The notes: generated by a model from the letters alone, not told the origin. Shown: positions 19,249 to 29,994, counted from the first letter of the stretch. The stretch is 64,000 nt of DNA from Pedobacter sp. HDW13 (GCF_011303555.1 NZ_CP049868.1:1426001-1490000); one strand, 5' to 3'. Made by a program: numbers and translations.

Positions 19249-22200
19249 TTAAAATGCAACATTTAAACCAACCATAAATGAGCGTGCCTGCGGATAAACA
19301 CCCCTGTCTACTCCCAACACGGTACCACCGATTTCTGGATCGTAGCCGCTATAGTTGGTAATGGTCCAAAGGTTTTCGCTCATTAAATAAACACGGAGTT
19401 TCTGTGCGCCAATTTTTTGTGTAATTTTTGAAGGAAGATTATAACCAATCTGAAGGGTTTTCAATCTGAAGTAATCGCCCTTTTCAAGATATTTTTTAGA
19501 GAATTTGGTATTGTTTCCGTTCGGATCGTTTTCTACCACTCTTGGAACTGTAGTAGAAGGATTGTTAGGTGTCCAGCGATCTAAGATCGAATGCTGCCAG
19601 TTGGCATAAGTCACATCTAGACGTCTTAAGCCCTGGAAAATCATGTTACCTGCAACACCGTTTCCGAATATAACCATATCAAAACCTTTGTAGGCCAGGT
19701 TTACGGTTACACCATAGGTTAATTTAGGTAGCGGACTGCCAATGTAAGTCCTGTCCGATCCCGAAATGGTTTCATTGCCGTCTAAGTTGGCATATTTAAT
19801 ATCGCCTGGTTTTGCTGTTGGCTGAAGTATAGTGCCTGCCGGACCGCGGTAAGCATCAATTTCTGCCTGCGTTTGGAAAATACCCAGCATTTCGTAACCA
19901 TAAAATTCGTTAAACGATCTGCCTAAACCAGTTCTGGTAAAGTTACCCATGGTTTGAAACGATTGAGCGTTATCTTCGATAAAGCTTTTGCCAGGCAATA
20001 ATCTGGTTACCTTGTTTTTTAAGGTAGAAAGGTTTGCGTTAACACCCAGGTTAAACTCGCCGATCCTTTTTTTGTAACCAAGCTCAAACTCAAAACCTGT
20101 ATTCTGCATATCACCCACGTTTTCTGCCGCACCACCTGCTGCACCAACATAAAGTGGTATATCTGGTGTTTGTAAAACGCCCACAGTTTTTTTCTTGTAA
20201 TACTCAGCCGATAAACTGAAATCGTTAAGCAAGGTTAAATCGAAACCGATATTGGTTTGGCGGGTTTCTTCCCACTTCAAATCAGGGTTTGAAAGTGCAG
20301 CAGGACTCCATCCAATGGTGCTGATATCAGTAGTACCGAAAGAGTAGTTACGTCCGCTTTGTACCAGCGCAATGTACCTGAAATCGCCAATTGCATCGTT
20401 ACCGGTTACCCCGTAACCCCACGGATTTTTAAGAAGTTGATGACTTTATTTTCTTTCCAGAAACCTTCTTTGCTCGGTACCCAACCCAATGAGAATGAAG
20501 GGAAATAACCAAATCTGTTGTTGCTACCAAAGCGGGATGAACCGTCACGGCGGATAATACCAGTAAATAAATATTTTTCATCATAATCATAAGTAACCCT
20601 GGTAAACAACGAGTTAATGGTATGTGGTGTACCATCGCTACCATCGCTGGTTCTATCGCCGGCAATTGGCTTATAGTTCATATTGCCCTGATAAAAATCG
20701 GTTGCAATTACGTTGGCAAAGTTTACGTTAATGCCACGGTTGTTGTTATCCAGATAATAACCCTGACCTAAAATGGCAAATGCATGGTGTTTACCAATGT
20801 TTTTGGTATAACTCAGCGTATTTTCCCAGTTATAATTTAACACCGTATTTATTTCCCTGTAAAATGATGCTTTATCGTTTTTATTAGAAGATGTTAAATA
20901 AAACAATGGTGTAAAACGGTCTTCGCCGTAGAAAGCTACTTTAGTTCCAAGCGATGACCTGAATTTAAATTCGGATGTTGGCTGGATTTCGGCAAAAACG
21001 TTACCTACAATATTATGGTCCCAGGTATAATTGCCCAAACGTGTTTGCATGTAAGCCAGTGGATTACTCATTTCCTGCCCTACAACCGAAGATAAACCGT
21101 AAGGAAAACCTGTAGCCGGATCTTTTAAAACATTGGGTAAGGTATAAGGTGAAGCACCAATAATTGCTGCATTGGTTTCAATTGCAGGTGTAATTGGATC
21201 TAAGTTAATTGCCGAACTCAATGGCCCGCCAAACTCACTGTTGGTGTTACCTAAACTGCTTGATACTGCATGGCTATAACCCATGTTTTCGCCAAAGGTT
21301 AACCATTTTGCTGGTTTAAACGTAGTGTTAATCCTTACGTTGGCCCTGTTCCATTTAGAAATAGGACTGGCCACAATACCATCCTGATCGATATAACCGA
21401 AAGAAGTGTAATAATTGGCTTTGTCGTTTCCACCAGAAACACTGAATTCATGTGTTTGTCTTCTGGCATCGTTGTTAAAAATTACAGACTGCCAGTCGGT
21501 TCCTTCGCCAAATGCAGCCGGATTTGTATAAGGCGCTGCTTTACCAGCGTTTACTGCCGATTCGTTTCTGATCGTGGCATACTCAGTAGCATTTAACAGA
21601 TCTAATTTTTTAGCTGGTGCCGAAGTACCATAAAAAGCATTGTAGTTGATGTTTAAACCACCTGTTTTACCTTTTTTAGTAGAAATGATAATAACGCCGT
21701 TAGCTGCACGTGCACCATAAATGGCCTGCGAAGCGGCATCTTTTAACACTTCAATGGATTCGATATCCGATTGGTTCAGGTAGCCTATACCGCCGTTATC
21801 AACAATTACCCCATCAACAACCCAAAGCGGATCGTTATTACCTGATGATGCAAATGAAGTGTAACCCCTAACCCGAACGGTTGAAGAGGTACCCGGCTGA
21901 CCGTTACCACTAGCAATGGTTAAACCAGATGTTCTGCCTTGTAATGATTGCTCGATCCGGTTAATTGGCATGGTTTCCAAATCTTTGGCTTTTACACTTG
22001 AAATAGATCCCGTTACCACACTTTTCTTTTGCGTACCGTAACCTACTACAACCACCTCAGTTAAGTCTTTCGAATCGGCAGTAAGCGTTACATTAATACG
22101 GCCACCTGCTGGAACAGTTACCGTTTGCGCTGCCATACCAATTAAACTGATGGTTAACTTTGCCCCTACCGGAGCCTGAATGGTAAATACACCATTGGCA

Positions 22201-22370
22201 TCGGTCGATGCTGCTTTTGTAGTTCCATCTAACTTAACTGTTACGCCTGGTAATGGTGAACCATTTTGCTCTGTTACCTTTCCTGTAACTGGAATGTCTT
22301 GTGCCAATAAGGCGAGCGGAAAAGCCAGGAGACAGTAAATGAAGAATACGAATGTAAATCTTCCTCTCAT
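19249..22370 (-). CDS. SusC-like TonB-dependent glycan transporter, frameshifted
   Basis: A SusC/RagA outer-membrane transporter. It has a signal peptide ending LLAQ. The carboxypeptidase-like domain spans about residues 24-110. The SusC signature VVVGYGTQKK lies near 115, followed by a plug with RGYTSFASSGNNDPLWVVDG and a long barrel with the usual C-terminal aromatic end (SFMVGLNVAF). The frame breaks at the C run 20417-20420. One extra G on the coding strand restores KIRGGYGVTGND and gives a 1,040-residue protein, the normal SusC length. Without repair the product stops at residue 654, lacking about a third of the barrel. It forms the first gene after its own promoter (22442-22473) and terminator-separated regulator. 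Confidence 0.92.
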
Positions 22371-22441
22371 AGAAATTAGTTTTTAGTTAATGATATTTGG
22401 TTAGTTCATGAACACAGTCTTATTGGCTGCTGTTCATAAAT

Positions 22442-22473
22442 CAAATCTAGAGGCGTGAGGAGCAATAGCACAA
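22442..22473 (-). promoter_or_regulatory. candidate susC promoter
   Basis: On the minus strand TTG (22471-22473), a 21-base spacer and TAGATTTG (22442-22449) fit the Bacteroidota TTTG/TAnnTTTG architecture. Transcription would begin near 22437, leaving a leader of about 65 bases before the susC ATG. This is probably the target region of the upstream regulator. Confidence 0.55.
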
Positions 22474-22525
22474 TTTACCACTACTACACCAACCATACAC
22501 CAACCCTCAAACGGGCTAAAAAACA

Positions 22526-22550
22526 GAAAAAAAGGGCCTACATAAGCCCT
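22526..22550 (-). terminator. intrinsic terminator after the regulator gene
   Basis: On the minus strand AGGGCTT pairs with AGGCCCT (one G-U) around ATGT and is followed by seven T. It separates the regulator from the susC promoter, so the two are independent transcription units. Confidence 0.7.
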
Positions 22551-22632
22551 ACAACAGAATTGTAAAAAACTGTCTTACAGCTATTTAAATTTTTTAACAA
22601 AAAAAGTCAACAATTGTAACAAAAACACCGGT

Positions 22633-25551
22633 TTAAGGCGTTTTTTGGCGTGCTATTTCGATCAGGAACTCGTATAAATTGGTTTCGGGCTTTAGCTGAA
22701 GCTTCTTTCTTAGGCGATAACGGCCTACTTCGATAGCCTTAATGGTTACATTCATCAGCTGCGCCATTTCTTTTGAAGAAAGGTTCATAGATAAATAAGC
22801 ACAGAACTTCAGATCGTTCTGGCTCAGATCGGGATAAAGGTCTTTAAGCCGCGTAAAGAACTCGGTGTTTACGTGGTTAAAGTGCACGCTCATGTGATCA
22901 AGCTCCTGGTCTTTCTTTTCTACATCTTTAATCAGCCTGATCAGGTGCCTGAAACTTGGCGAGCTTTCGTTAAGATCGTGGTTTTTAATTACGGCCGATA
23001 TTACTTCTTTAATTTTGGCCAGCACCTTGCCACGCTGTACCAGGTGCATGGTCATGGTCGAAAGTTCTTTGTTTTTATAATTTACATCAGCTTCGAGCTT
23101 TTCGTTCTGGAGCCTTACAATTTCTTTTTCGTTCCTATCCAGCTCCAGCTGGTGCAAGTAGCTCATTCGTTCCTGTTCCTTAATGTGTTTCTTTTTTTGC
23201 CACCTGATAATCAGTCGTAAAGCCATGACAATTAAGATCAGGTAAAAAATCCGCATCCAAATGGTATTGTACCAGGCAGGCAGTACTATAAAAGTATAGC
23301 TCACCACTTCCGATTCGTTATTTACCTCTGTACTGGCCTTAATATTAAAGGTATATTTTCCGGCAGGTAAATTGGTATAGTCTTTTTCGCTTTTAGTACC
23401 CCATGCCGACCATTCGCTGTCAAAGCCGATAAGCTGGTAACTGAATTTAATATTCTTATCGTGCTCAAAAAGTGTAGAGGCATACTCGAAATGGATCGAA
23501 TTTAAACTGTAAACGTATTCGGGTATCTCGTGCAGGTCCTGCTTACCCACAATAGTGCCCTTGTTTACAAAATAGCCCCCAAAAACCACACTGTCTTTAT
23601 TGCCCATTAATTTAACAGTGCCCAGCACTACATTTGGCCGGGTTATATTCTGAATGTATTTTTGGTAGTTGATGTGATAAGCCCCTTTATTAGCCCCAAT
23701 AAATATGTTTTTGCTATCGGGTGTATATATCGATTCGAAACCACCAACCACTTTGCCATTTAGCTCGGGTAAGTATAAAATACTGAAGGCATTTTTGCCC
23801 TGGGGCCTGTGAAAATCGATTACCCCTACCTTTTTGTTGGTAACAAACCAGATATTGCCGTCGTTATCTTCTTTGAGGTATTGAATGGGAATTCCATTTA
23901 GTGCCGAACCTAACAACTTAAACCGGATAAACTTTTTACTTGCAGCATTGTATTCAAAAATACCGCTGGTGGTTGCAATTACTACCCTGTTTTTAATGTG
24001 GAACACGTAATTATAGAGCTTTGTAGGCAATCCATCCCGATCGGAGAATAACATAGTACGCAGGATGCTTTTATGATCGGACTTTAGTTCTATTTTATAC
24101 ACGCCATGATAAGGGTGCGAAGCCCAGATCTGATCGGGATTATTATTATCGGCAACAATAAAGCGCAGGGTTTCGTTAATTCCAGCAATTTTACCACCAC
24201 TAACAAAGCGGTTTCCATTATAGGTTATTTCCTGCAACCCAGCGTAGGTACCGGCTATAACTTCTTTGCTCGGATAAACATTATCCATGGTTTGGTACAT
24301 CCAGGTGCCAATCAGGCTGTAAAGCGGGGTCGCGATATTATCTTTTACCAACAGGGTACCGTCTTCATGTGCCATTAGCAGCTGGTTGTTAATTTCATCC
24401 AGCCCCCACACCTGCCCTTTGCTGTTCTTTACTTCCTCAAAATTGGCCGGCGAATAGCTTAAATCGGGCATAGCCGTATTAATTTTTGCCCTGTACAAAC
24501 CATTAGAGGTACCAATGTATATAGACTGATCATATTTACGAAAAGCGTAACTGGTAATTTGCTTATTGCGGTCGGGGAAAATGCTTTTAACGGCACTGTT
24601 TATGGCTACATAGGCAATTCCATCATCGAGGGCCAGCCACATGTTCTTATCCTTATCGAGCAGTATTCCCCTTACATTATTGTTTTGTAAGCCTTCTTTA
24701 TAATTGTACTTCTGCACTAGGTTGCCCTGCTTGTTCATGATGTACACCCCGCCAGAAGTGGTGGCCACACCATATAAATCGGGACTGATTTGAGTGGTAA
24801 AATAAATCCGTTCGTTTAAAAAAACCTGATCTAAACTGGTTTTTAAAGGCTTTAACTGATGGTTAACCACAAGAAAGAATCCCTTTTTTAACATCGAAAC
24901 CAATAAAGTATCGCCACCATAAGGCAGCACCGCTGTAATACCCGAGCGGTTTAAAGCACTGTCTACACAAAATGGCTTCCACATCTCATGGTCGTAAATC
25001 ATCAGTCCCGAATCAGAAGATTGCGAAAAAACCTTGCCTCTTGCAGCGCCCATAAATAGCCAGGTGGTATTGGTTTTATAGCTTTTAATTACCCCGTCTT
25101 TATAATGCAAAATAGCATGTATCGACCTAAAAAACACTTCATCGCGAACGATAGAAACGCCCCAGATATCGGCCAGTTTCCGCATGTTTTCTGGCAACAG
25201 GTTTAGCAGCGAAGTATATTTTAAAACACCTTGTGCATTGGGATAGAAATAACCAAATTCATCCTGACCGCCTACATAAATGCGGTTTTTAGAATCAATG
25301 CCCACCGAACGGACCGAAGTAAAGTTGGGTAACCTGAACAGGTTCCAATAGCGGCCGTTAAAAGTAAGTAAGCCCTCGTTGTTACCAAAATAGAGTATCC
25401 CGTTTTTATCTTGCTCTACATCCCAGTTCTGAATACCGCCATTGTACTGCTCGTTATTGTAATTTACTACCTGCGGAATGCCCAATAATACCTGGGTTCG
25501 GGCACAATAAGCAATTAGCAAGAATAATATAGCTAGTAGAGGTTTCTTCAT
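22633..25551 (-). CDS. beta-propeller sensor with Y_Y_Y domain, one membrane segment and LuxR-type HTH
   Basis: A 972-residue membrane regulator. It has a signal peptide (first 20 residues) and two-component-regulator-like propeller repeats over about residues 35-640 (for example DKDKNMWLALDDGIAYV, EDNDGNIWFVTNKKVGV). A Y_Y_Y-type domain covers about 690-755, followed by one membrane helix near 760-778 (IFYLILIVMALRLIIRW). A charged coiled coil follows. A C-terminal LuxR/GerE-like helix-turn-helix (about 905-965, NLSSKEMAQLMNVTIKAIEVGRYRLRKKL) ends the protein. There is no histidine-kinase domain, so it is a one-component sensor that would bind DNA from the membrane, unlike hybrid two-component regulators. 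Its position just upstream of susC suggests it controls this glycan locus. Confidence 0.9.
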   Translation of the reverse strand: MKKPLLAILFLLIAYCARTQVLLGIPQVVNYNNEQYNGGIQNWDVEQDKNGILYFGNNEGLLTFNGRYWNLFRLPNFTSVRSVGIDSKNRIYVGGQDEFGYFYPNAQGVLKYTSLLNLLPENMRKLADIWGVSIVRDEVFFRSIHAILHYKDGVIKSYKTNTTWLFMGAARGKVFSQSSDSGLMIYDHEMWKPFCVDSALNRSGITAVLPYGGDTLLVSMLKKGFFLVVNHQLKPLKTSLDQVFLNERIYFTTQISPDLYGVATTSGGVYIMNKQGNLVQKYNYKEGLQNNNVRGILLDKDKNMWLALDDGIAYVAINSAVKSIFPDRNKQITSYAFRKYDQSIYIGTSNGLYRAKINTAMPDLSYSPANFEEVKNSKGQVWGLDEINNQLLMAHEDGTLLVKDNIATPLYSLIGTWMYQTMDNVYPSKEVIAGTYAGLQEITYNGNRFVSGGKIAGINETLRFIVADNNNPDQIWASHPYHGVYKIELKSDHKSILRTMLFSDRDGLPTKLYNYVFHIKNRVVIATTSGIFEYNAASKKFIRFKLLGSALNGIPIQYLKEDNDGNIWFVTNKKVGVIDFHRPQGKNAFSILYLPELNGKVVGGFESIYTPDSKNIFIGANKGAYHINYQKYIQNITRPNVVLGTVKLMGNKDSVVFGGYFVNKGTIVGKQDLHEIPEYVYSLNSIHFEYASTLFEHDKNIKFSYQLIGFDSEWSAWGTKSEKDYTNLPAGKYTFNIKASTEVNNESEVVSYTFIVLPAWYNTIWMRIFYLILIVMALRLIIRWQKKKHIKEQERMSYLHQLELDRNEKEIVRLQNEKLEADVNYKNKELSTMTMHLVQRGKVLAKIKEVISAVIKNHDLNESSPSFRHLIRLIKDVEKKDQELDHMSVHFNHVNTEFFTRLKDLYPDLSQNDLKFCAYLSMNLSSKEMAQLMNVTIKAIEVGRYRLRKKLQLKPETNLYEFLIEIARQKTP

Positions 25552-25620
25552 TTAGGTTAGGGGACGGTTAAAACGCAATAATAAATATATAATTTTAATT
25601 CCGGTTAGCCGTGTTTAGAT

Positions 25621-25842
25621 TTCGACCTCAGATTGCCTGCTTGCGCGCATACTATTGGTCGGGATTTTTAATTCCGGCCAGAGACATGTCACCTAAGTCC
25701 ATTTCCGCTTGCGCGCGTTTCTAACGCGTGAAGAAATAGCTTAACGATTTTATCGTACCAATCATTTTTTACCCCCCTCAGACACCTAAGAACACCCAAG
25801 TTTTCTGCTTTAGTCTTTTTGCTTTAAGCTTTCAGTTTAGTC
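25621..25842. repeat. family-A hairpin repeat copy 2, and inverted GACTAAAGC words
   Basis: CGCGCGTT-TCT-AACGCGTG at 25712-25730 and ACGAT-TTT-ATCGT at 25744-25756 are three-base-loop hairpins of family A. A partial GCTTGCGCGC lies at 25648-25658. From 25806 to 25842 the words TTTAGTCTTT and GCTTTAAGCTTTC repeat, the reverse complement of the words at 2008-2110. The last words overlap the 3' end of the SGNH gene. Confidence 0.6.
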
Positions 25843-26499
25843 TTTCAACAAGTGTGGCTTAACAGCTTTTTTCCAGATCGCGTAACCGGCGGCATTCATG
25901 TGCAGCATATCGCCAACAAACAGTTCGGGACGCAACTGGCCATTTTTGGTGAGCATTAATGGGTATATGTTAACAAATTTGGTATTGGCTTCGCCAGCAA
26001 AAAACTTTTGGATTAAAGCGTTTGAGGCTACAGCTTTCTCTTTAAATTTATCGCGACTGGGACTGGGTTTAATCGAAATATATACAATAGGTACTGTTGG
26101 CAATTTTGCCCTGATGGCTTTGTATAGGTTAATGGTTCGGTTCAATACCGTATCGGGTGTTACAGCATCGTTAGGCAGGTCGTTTTCGCCTACATAAAGC
26201 ACGATTTGTTTAGGTTGATACGGAAAAACAACATCGTTTAAATAATAGGTGATGTCGTTAATTACTGCGCCTCCAATTCCGCGGTTTAAGGCATTGTATT
26301 TAGCAAAAAGCTGAGTACAATCGTCCCATTTGCGTATGGATGAGCTTCCTACAAAAAGTACGGGGTTTACAGGTGGCTTATACATTTGATCGTACTTTTT
26401 AATCACCTGAACATCATCCCAGAAATTGGGTTTGTTTTGGGCAAAGGCTGTTAGGGTTAAAAAAGAGAGGCAAAGCAGAACGAAGGATAATCTTTTCAT
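25837..26499 (-). CDS. secreted SGNH/GDSL-type hydrolase
   Basis: A 220-residue esterase-type hydrolase of the SGNH superfamily, starting at the ATG that opens MKRLSFVLL (26499); an upstream extension of 8 residues is possible but lies before the signal peptide. The four blocks are visible: the nucleophile Ser in LFVGSSSIRKW (about residue 50), the glycine block GIGGAVIND, the Asn block YVGENDLP (about 104) and the Asp-His pair in DMLHMN (about 199). Such proteins deacetylate glycans or hydrolyse lipid esters. It is adjacent to the glycan locus but beyond the regulator, so a role there is only possible. Confidence 0.9.
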   Translation of the reverse strand: MKRLSFVLLCLSFLTLTAFAQNKPNFWDDVQVIKKYDQMYKPPVNPVLFVGSSSIRKWDDCTQLFAKYNALNRGIGGAVINDITYYLNDVVFPYQPKQIVLYVGENDLPNDAVTPDTVLNRTINLYKAIRAKLPTVPIVYISIKPSPSRDKFKEKAVASNALIQKFFAGEANTKFVNIYPLMLTKNGQLRPELFVGDMLHMNAAGYAIWKKAVKPHLLKD

Positions 26500-26579
26500 A
26501 TTATTTTGTATTAAACCGGGCACAATATAGCATTATACCGGTGGCGGTGGTTAAATCAAACAAATTTATTACGGCTGTT

Positions 26580-26735
26580 TTATTGGGGTTGCTACGGATA
26601 CAGGGATTAGACACGGAAAGAACAGAGAAAAGCACAGAGGGTACAAAGTATAATAGATATAAGGGCGCAAAAATCATCCGTGTTACACCGTGCACCTGTG
26701 TCTGTTTTAACCGCAAAGTACGCTCCGTGTCACAG
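26580..26735. repeat. dispersed CACGGA/CACAGAG-type repeat
   Basis: The stretch contains ACACGGAAAGAACAGAGAA and AGCACAGAGGGTACAAAGT. Facing them are ATCCGTGTTACACC, CCTGTGTCTG and CCGCAAAGTACGCTCCGTGT. Related words occur at 29010-29070 and 54117-54290. It is mostly non-coding, though its right end overlaps the 3' end of the FUSC gene. Confidence 0.45.
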
Positions 26736-28800
26736 CCTCATTAAAACCCGCTGATAAAGCGGCAATATGCGCTAGTTTTTGTGGAGTAGAGTGCTCATTG
26801 TAAAGCTCAGTTTCGGCCATTGGCAAAACTTTAATTTCCTTTGCATTACCGCCATCTGGCCCGCCTGTTAAATCGGCTACAATCTGCCCTACCAAAAGCA
26901 AATCGGTTTGTTCTGCCTTGTGGTTAAGCGAAAGGTATATTGAGGTAATGATGGCATTGATCTGGTAAATGGTAGATTGGACACCATAAAGTCCGTTAAA
27001 ATCGATGTGTTTCTGCATGGGCTCCTGCCGGGCCGATTCGATCGCCTCGCTCAATGCCGACAAGCTCAGATTCGCATTTTTACGAGCCATACGCGACTGA
27101 TTTTCATCGCGTTCGGCCCTGTTTTGAATGGCTACCTGCAAATAATTACGACTGGCCTGCGATGCGTTGACAATTTTAGCCTTCAGCTGAAGGCCATCCC
27201 ATATCGGAAACAGGTAAGTGGCAAAAATGGCAATTACACAGCCCATCAGCGTAAACATAATGCGATCATGTACAATATGATCGAAATGCCCCTGATAACT
27301 ACCCAGTGTTAAAATTACTGCAGGGGTAATAAACAGTACGCTAATGGTGTAGTTTAGACGGTTAAAAGCATAAAAGCCGAGTAAAAAGATTACCGAAAAA
27401 GATAGCAGCACCACCGGGCTTTTAACCAGATAAACCAAAACCAGGCCAATAGCCACCCCTCCAAGGCTTCCTTTTAAACGTTGCAGGTTGCGTTTCCAGG
27501 TAATCGAAAACTTGGGCCTTGCCACAATCACCAGCGTTAAAAACAGCCAGTAACTATATTTGCTGGGTTCGAGCTGCCAGATCAATAAAAAGCCAAAAAG
27601 GAAACAGATGGCCAGCCGCAGCGAAAACCTGAATATCGGCGATTTTAAGGTAAGATGTTCTTTAACCGAAAAGCGGTCGCCGGTAATAAACAAGGGGTAT
27701 GCAATGGTATCGCTCAGTTCCTGTAGGTGTTTTTGGGGCATGCGCTCATTACCTCGTATCATTTCGATAATGCGTACAATATCGTTCATGTTGGCCATTA
27801 CTTTGAGTACAATGAGTCGCTGGGTTTCGTTTAAACGTTCCAGCTCCTGTAACAGCAGTACCCGGTTTTGGTGGTAGGCCATATTGGTGGCTACCTCGCC
27901 TTTGTAAGCTTTGGCCGAGCGCACATGTCGCCCCAGTTGCTCCAGTTCTTTGGCTAAAAGTTCAATTAGTGTGGCAATCAGTTGCAGGCTTTGGCCCCCA
28001 TCGAGGGTTTTGCGTACCAGGCCATAATCGTAATGCACTGCATTTAACTGCTCGTATAAATCGATCAGCAAACGGGCCCTTTCTAACAGCAACTGCCCTT
28101 TTGCATTATTGGGGTTCATGGCATACTTATCGGTAAGCAGCAAATTGCGAATCAGCTCGTGTTTCTGGTTTACCTTAATGTGCAGCTTAATGGCTTCTTT
28201 TTGTTGCAAATCGAGCGGTACGTTTACATCGTAATTTTTAGCTTTAATATGCAGAAACTCGGCACTGCTCATTAAGCATTCGAAAATGGCGTGGTGCAAC
28301 GAGCGGTAAGGCCTGATGAGGATCTGGATTAAACTGATTACATAATACCAAACCCCACCTATTAAAATGCAGGTACTAAAATACAGTGGACGGGCGGGTT
28401 GTAAGCCCATGATAAAGGTGCACACAATTAAAGCCATAGTACCAATTAACGCCAGTTTCTGCCCGTAAACAGCAAACATCGAAAAGCTAAAGGCCGCCAG
28501 CACCACCACAGTAGCACTGAGATACACCCGATCCAATACCGACGATACTACCAGCGTGGTTAAAAAGAATACCGAAATACTCCACAATGCGGTTTTGAGT
28601 TTGTTTAAACGGTTATCGGGTAAATCAGTCAGGCTAATAAGCAAAGCCCCTACCCCAATCCCCTTTGCGGCATCGGGATTACCCAGATAAAAAAACAGGA
28701 TAATGGGCAACACAACTGTAATGGTGGTGCGCAGTGCATCAGAAAAATATTCGCCCAAAAAGAAATAGGTAATGGTAGAGCCGATACTGTTTTTGCCCAT
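26707..28800 (-). CDS. FUSC-family (YccS/YhfK-like) inner-membrane protein
   Basis: A 697-residue protein with two clusters of membrane helices (about residues 20-160 and 395-520) separated by a large helical soluble domain, with a soluble C-terminus. This is the layout of FUSC/aromatic-acid-exporter-like proteins of the YccS/YhfK group. The second cluster contains SYWLFLTLVIVARPKFSITW and RLKGSLGGVAIGLVLVYLV, which match the conserved FUSC segments. Proposed roles in the family are export of aromatic carboxylates or other small molecules. The substrate here is unknown, and no membrane-fusion partner is adjacent. Confidence 0.85.
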   Translation of the reverse strand: MGKNSIGSTITYFFLGEYFSDALRTTITVVLPIILFFYLGNPDAAKGIGVGALLISLTDLPDNRLNKLKTALWSISVFFLTTLVVSSVLDRVYLSATVVVLAAFSFSMFAVYGQKLALIGTMALIVCTFIMGLQPARPLYFSTCILIGGVWYYVISLIQILIRPYRSLHHAIFECLMSSAEFLHIKAKNYDVNVPLDLQQKEAIKLHIKVNQKHELIRNLLLTDKYAMNPNNAKGQLLLERARLLIDLYEQLNAVHYDYGLVRKTLDGGQSLQLIATLIELLAKELEQLGRHVRSAKAYKGEVATNMAYHQNRVLLLQELERLNETQRLIVLKVMANMNDIVRIIEMIRGNERMPQKHLQELSDTIAYPLFITGDRFSVKEHLTLKSPIFRFSLRLAICFLFGFLLIWQLEPSKYSYWLFLTLVIVARPKFSITWKRNLQRLKGSLGGVAIGLVLVYLVKSPVVLLSFSVIFLLGFYAFNRLNYTISVLFITPAVILTLGSYQGHFDHIVHDRIMFTLMGCVIAIFATYLFPIWDGLQLKAKIVNASQASRNYLQVAIQNRAERDENQSRMARKNANLSLSALSEAIESARQEPMQKHIDFNGLYGVQSTIYQINAIITSIYLSLNHKAEQTDLLLVGQIVADLTGGPDGGNAKEIKVLPMAETELYNEHSTPQKLAHIAALSAGFNEAVTRSVLCG

Positions 28801-29209
28801 GTATTAATGTAATGAATGCTGATAAAGTTATAAACACTACAAAGGTACAGATTTATAATGCATGCATATTAAATTGTGCCATAAAACCAGATACTGATTC
28901 GTTCTTTGGACTTTTGCAAAATTCAGATCTAGTGAAAAGGTTAACTGTTTAAATTGGTTAAGCGGTTAACTGTAAAAGGCAAGCTGTTAAGTCTGCGTTC
29001 GCACAGATTATCGCAAACCTTTCTCTGCGTACTCCGTGTCTTTTTCTCTGTGTGCTTTGCGGTTAAAAATGATACAGGCACAACTCAACCCCAAAGCTCC
29101 TCTTCTTCATTATTTAGTGAAAGGCGATCTAAGACAAGCATATCATTCCATGGGCAAAATCCGGGCATAGAGCAATTCAAAAAGCTGCTAAATCAAAAAA
29201 AATTTTCAT
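28801..29209. repeat. 409-bp gap with TTAACC words and CACAGAG-type repeat
   Basis: Positions 28937-28990 carry TTAACTG/TTGGTTAAGC words. Positions 29010-29070 carry CTCTGCGTACTCCGTGTC and CTCTGTGTGCTTTGCGGTT. An 87-codon open frame (28954-29217) is built from these repeats and is not called. The leader of the FUSC gene must also lie at 28801-28900, but no promoter match was found. Confidence 0.45.
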
Positions 29210-29732
29210 ATGAATGAGGCTTTGAACGGAATTCTCTTAAATTCCCTTGTTCATAATGGGAGCCATGCCAATTATGATAACTTAGTACAACTTAAGCTTG
29301 ATCAGATTAATGTTAATCTCTCTCCTAAAGAAACATATGATGAATACCCCCTTTGAACAAGCCAAACTGGCCTTTGATAAACTTTGTGCCTTATATAACC
29401 TACCTAAAATACCCGAAGATTTGGCACAGTTTGAAGCTTATTATGAACATAAGGGAATTGATGCACCCACTCAGTATATGAGGAGGCTGCATTGTTAAAA
29501 TTTCTCGAACCACATGACGACCCCAGAGGGGGTAATATTGCTTGCCGTTTTCCATATAAAAAATGATATTGGTGTTGATTTGAAGGATGTTTTTATACAA
29601 GCGTTTGGTAAGTTACCCGCAATACCAAGATTAGGAATAAAAGGCGAAGGACTTGATACCGAGATTATTTTTATAAAAGACAATGAAAACTGGTTTGATT
29701 TAGGCTTTAAGGTAATGATGCAGTTAAGTTAA
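29210..29732 (+). pseudogene. broken open reading frame of unknown function
   Basis: Protein-like sequence is spread over two frames. A 48-residue frame from ATG 29210 (MNEALNGILLNSLVHNG...) ends at 29356. A second frame from ATG 29337 (MNTPFEQAKLAFDKL...) stops at 29498. Between about 29480 and 29545 the better-looking sequence is in the first frame (LLKFLEPHDDPRGGNIAC). From about 29550 to the TAA at 29730-29732 the second frame resumes (DIGVDLKDVFIQAFGKLPAI...NWFDLGFKVMMQL). This fits one protein of about 130-175 residues with two or three frame changes, including an A-run at 29558-29563. I do not recognise the family. It could be a decayed gene or a poorly read one. Confidence 0.4.
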
Positions 29733-29994
29733 GCATATACTTTAACCGTCAGAAACACGGAAAATATTGCTCAAACTACCATCAATGCTCGAGTTTAGGT
29801 GAGACATTAAGTTAAACTAATTCATGCCCGCTCTTCAAAGAGAATTTAAACCATATTGATGTATTAAGCTTACATGTGCTGAAATGCCTTATATGCCCCC
29901 CTGACTTCGAACTAAAAAATATACCCATTAAATGGTATTGATGCTGAGTAGGGTGTTTGGGAAATTTGCCTGCAATAAACAAACAATTTAGGGC
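29733..29994. other. intergenic gap without recognised elements
   Basis: About 260 bp between the broken ORF and the FISUMP gene. I see no gene, clear hairpin or promoter match; it is AT-rich with a few short pyrimidine runs. Confidence 0.5.

Noticed and set aside
14451..22370. Calling the GH5, GH30 and SusC genes pseudogenes
   Set aside because: All are restored by one base, with normal length and intact motifs. Sequencing error is as likely, so they are described as frameshifted CDS.
28954..29217. 87-codon open frame after the FUSC gene
   Set aside because: Composed of CACAGAG-type and TTAACC repeats with no homology signal.
29733..29994. Possible regulatory RNA in the gap before the FISUMP gene
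   Set aside because: No stable hairpin, promoter match or conserved pattern seen.
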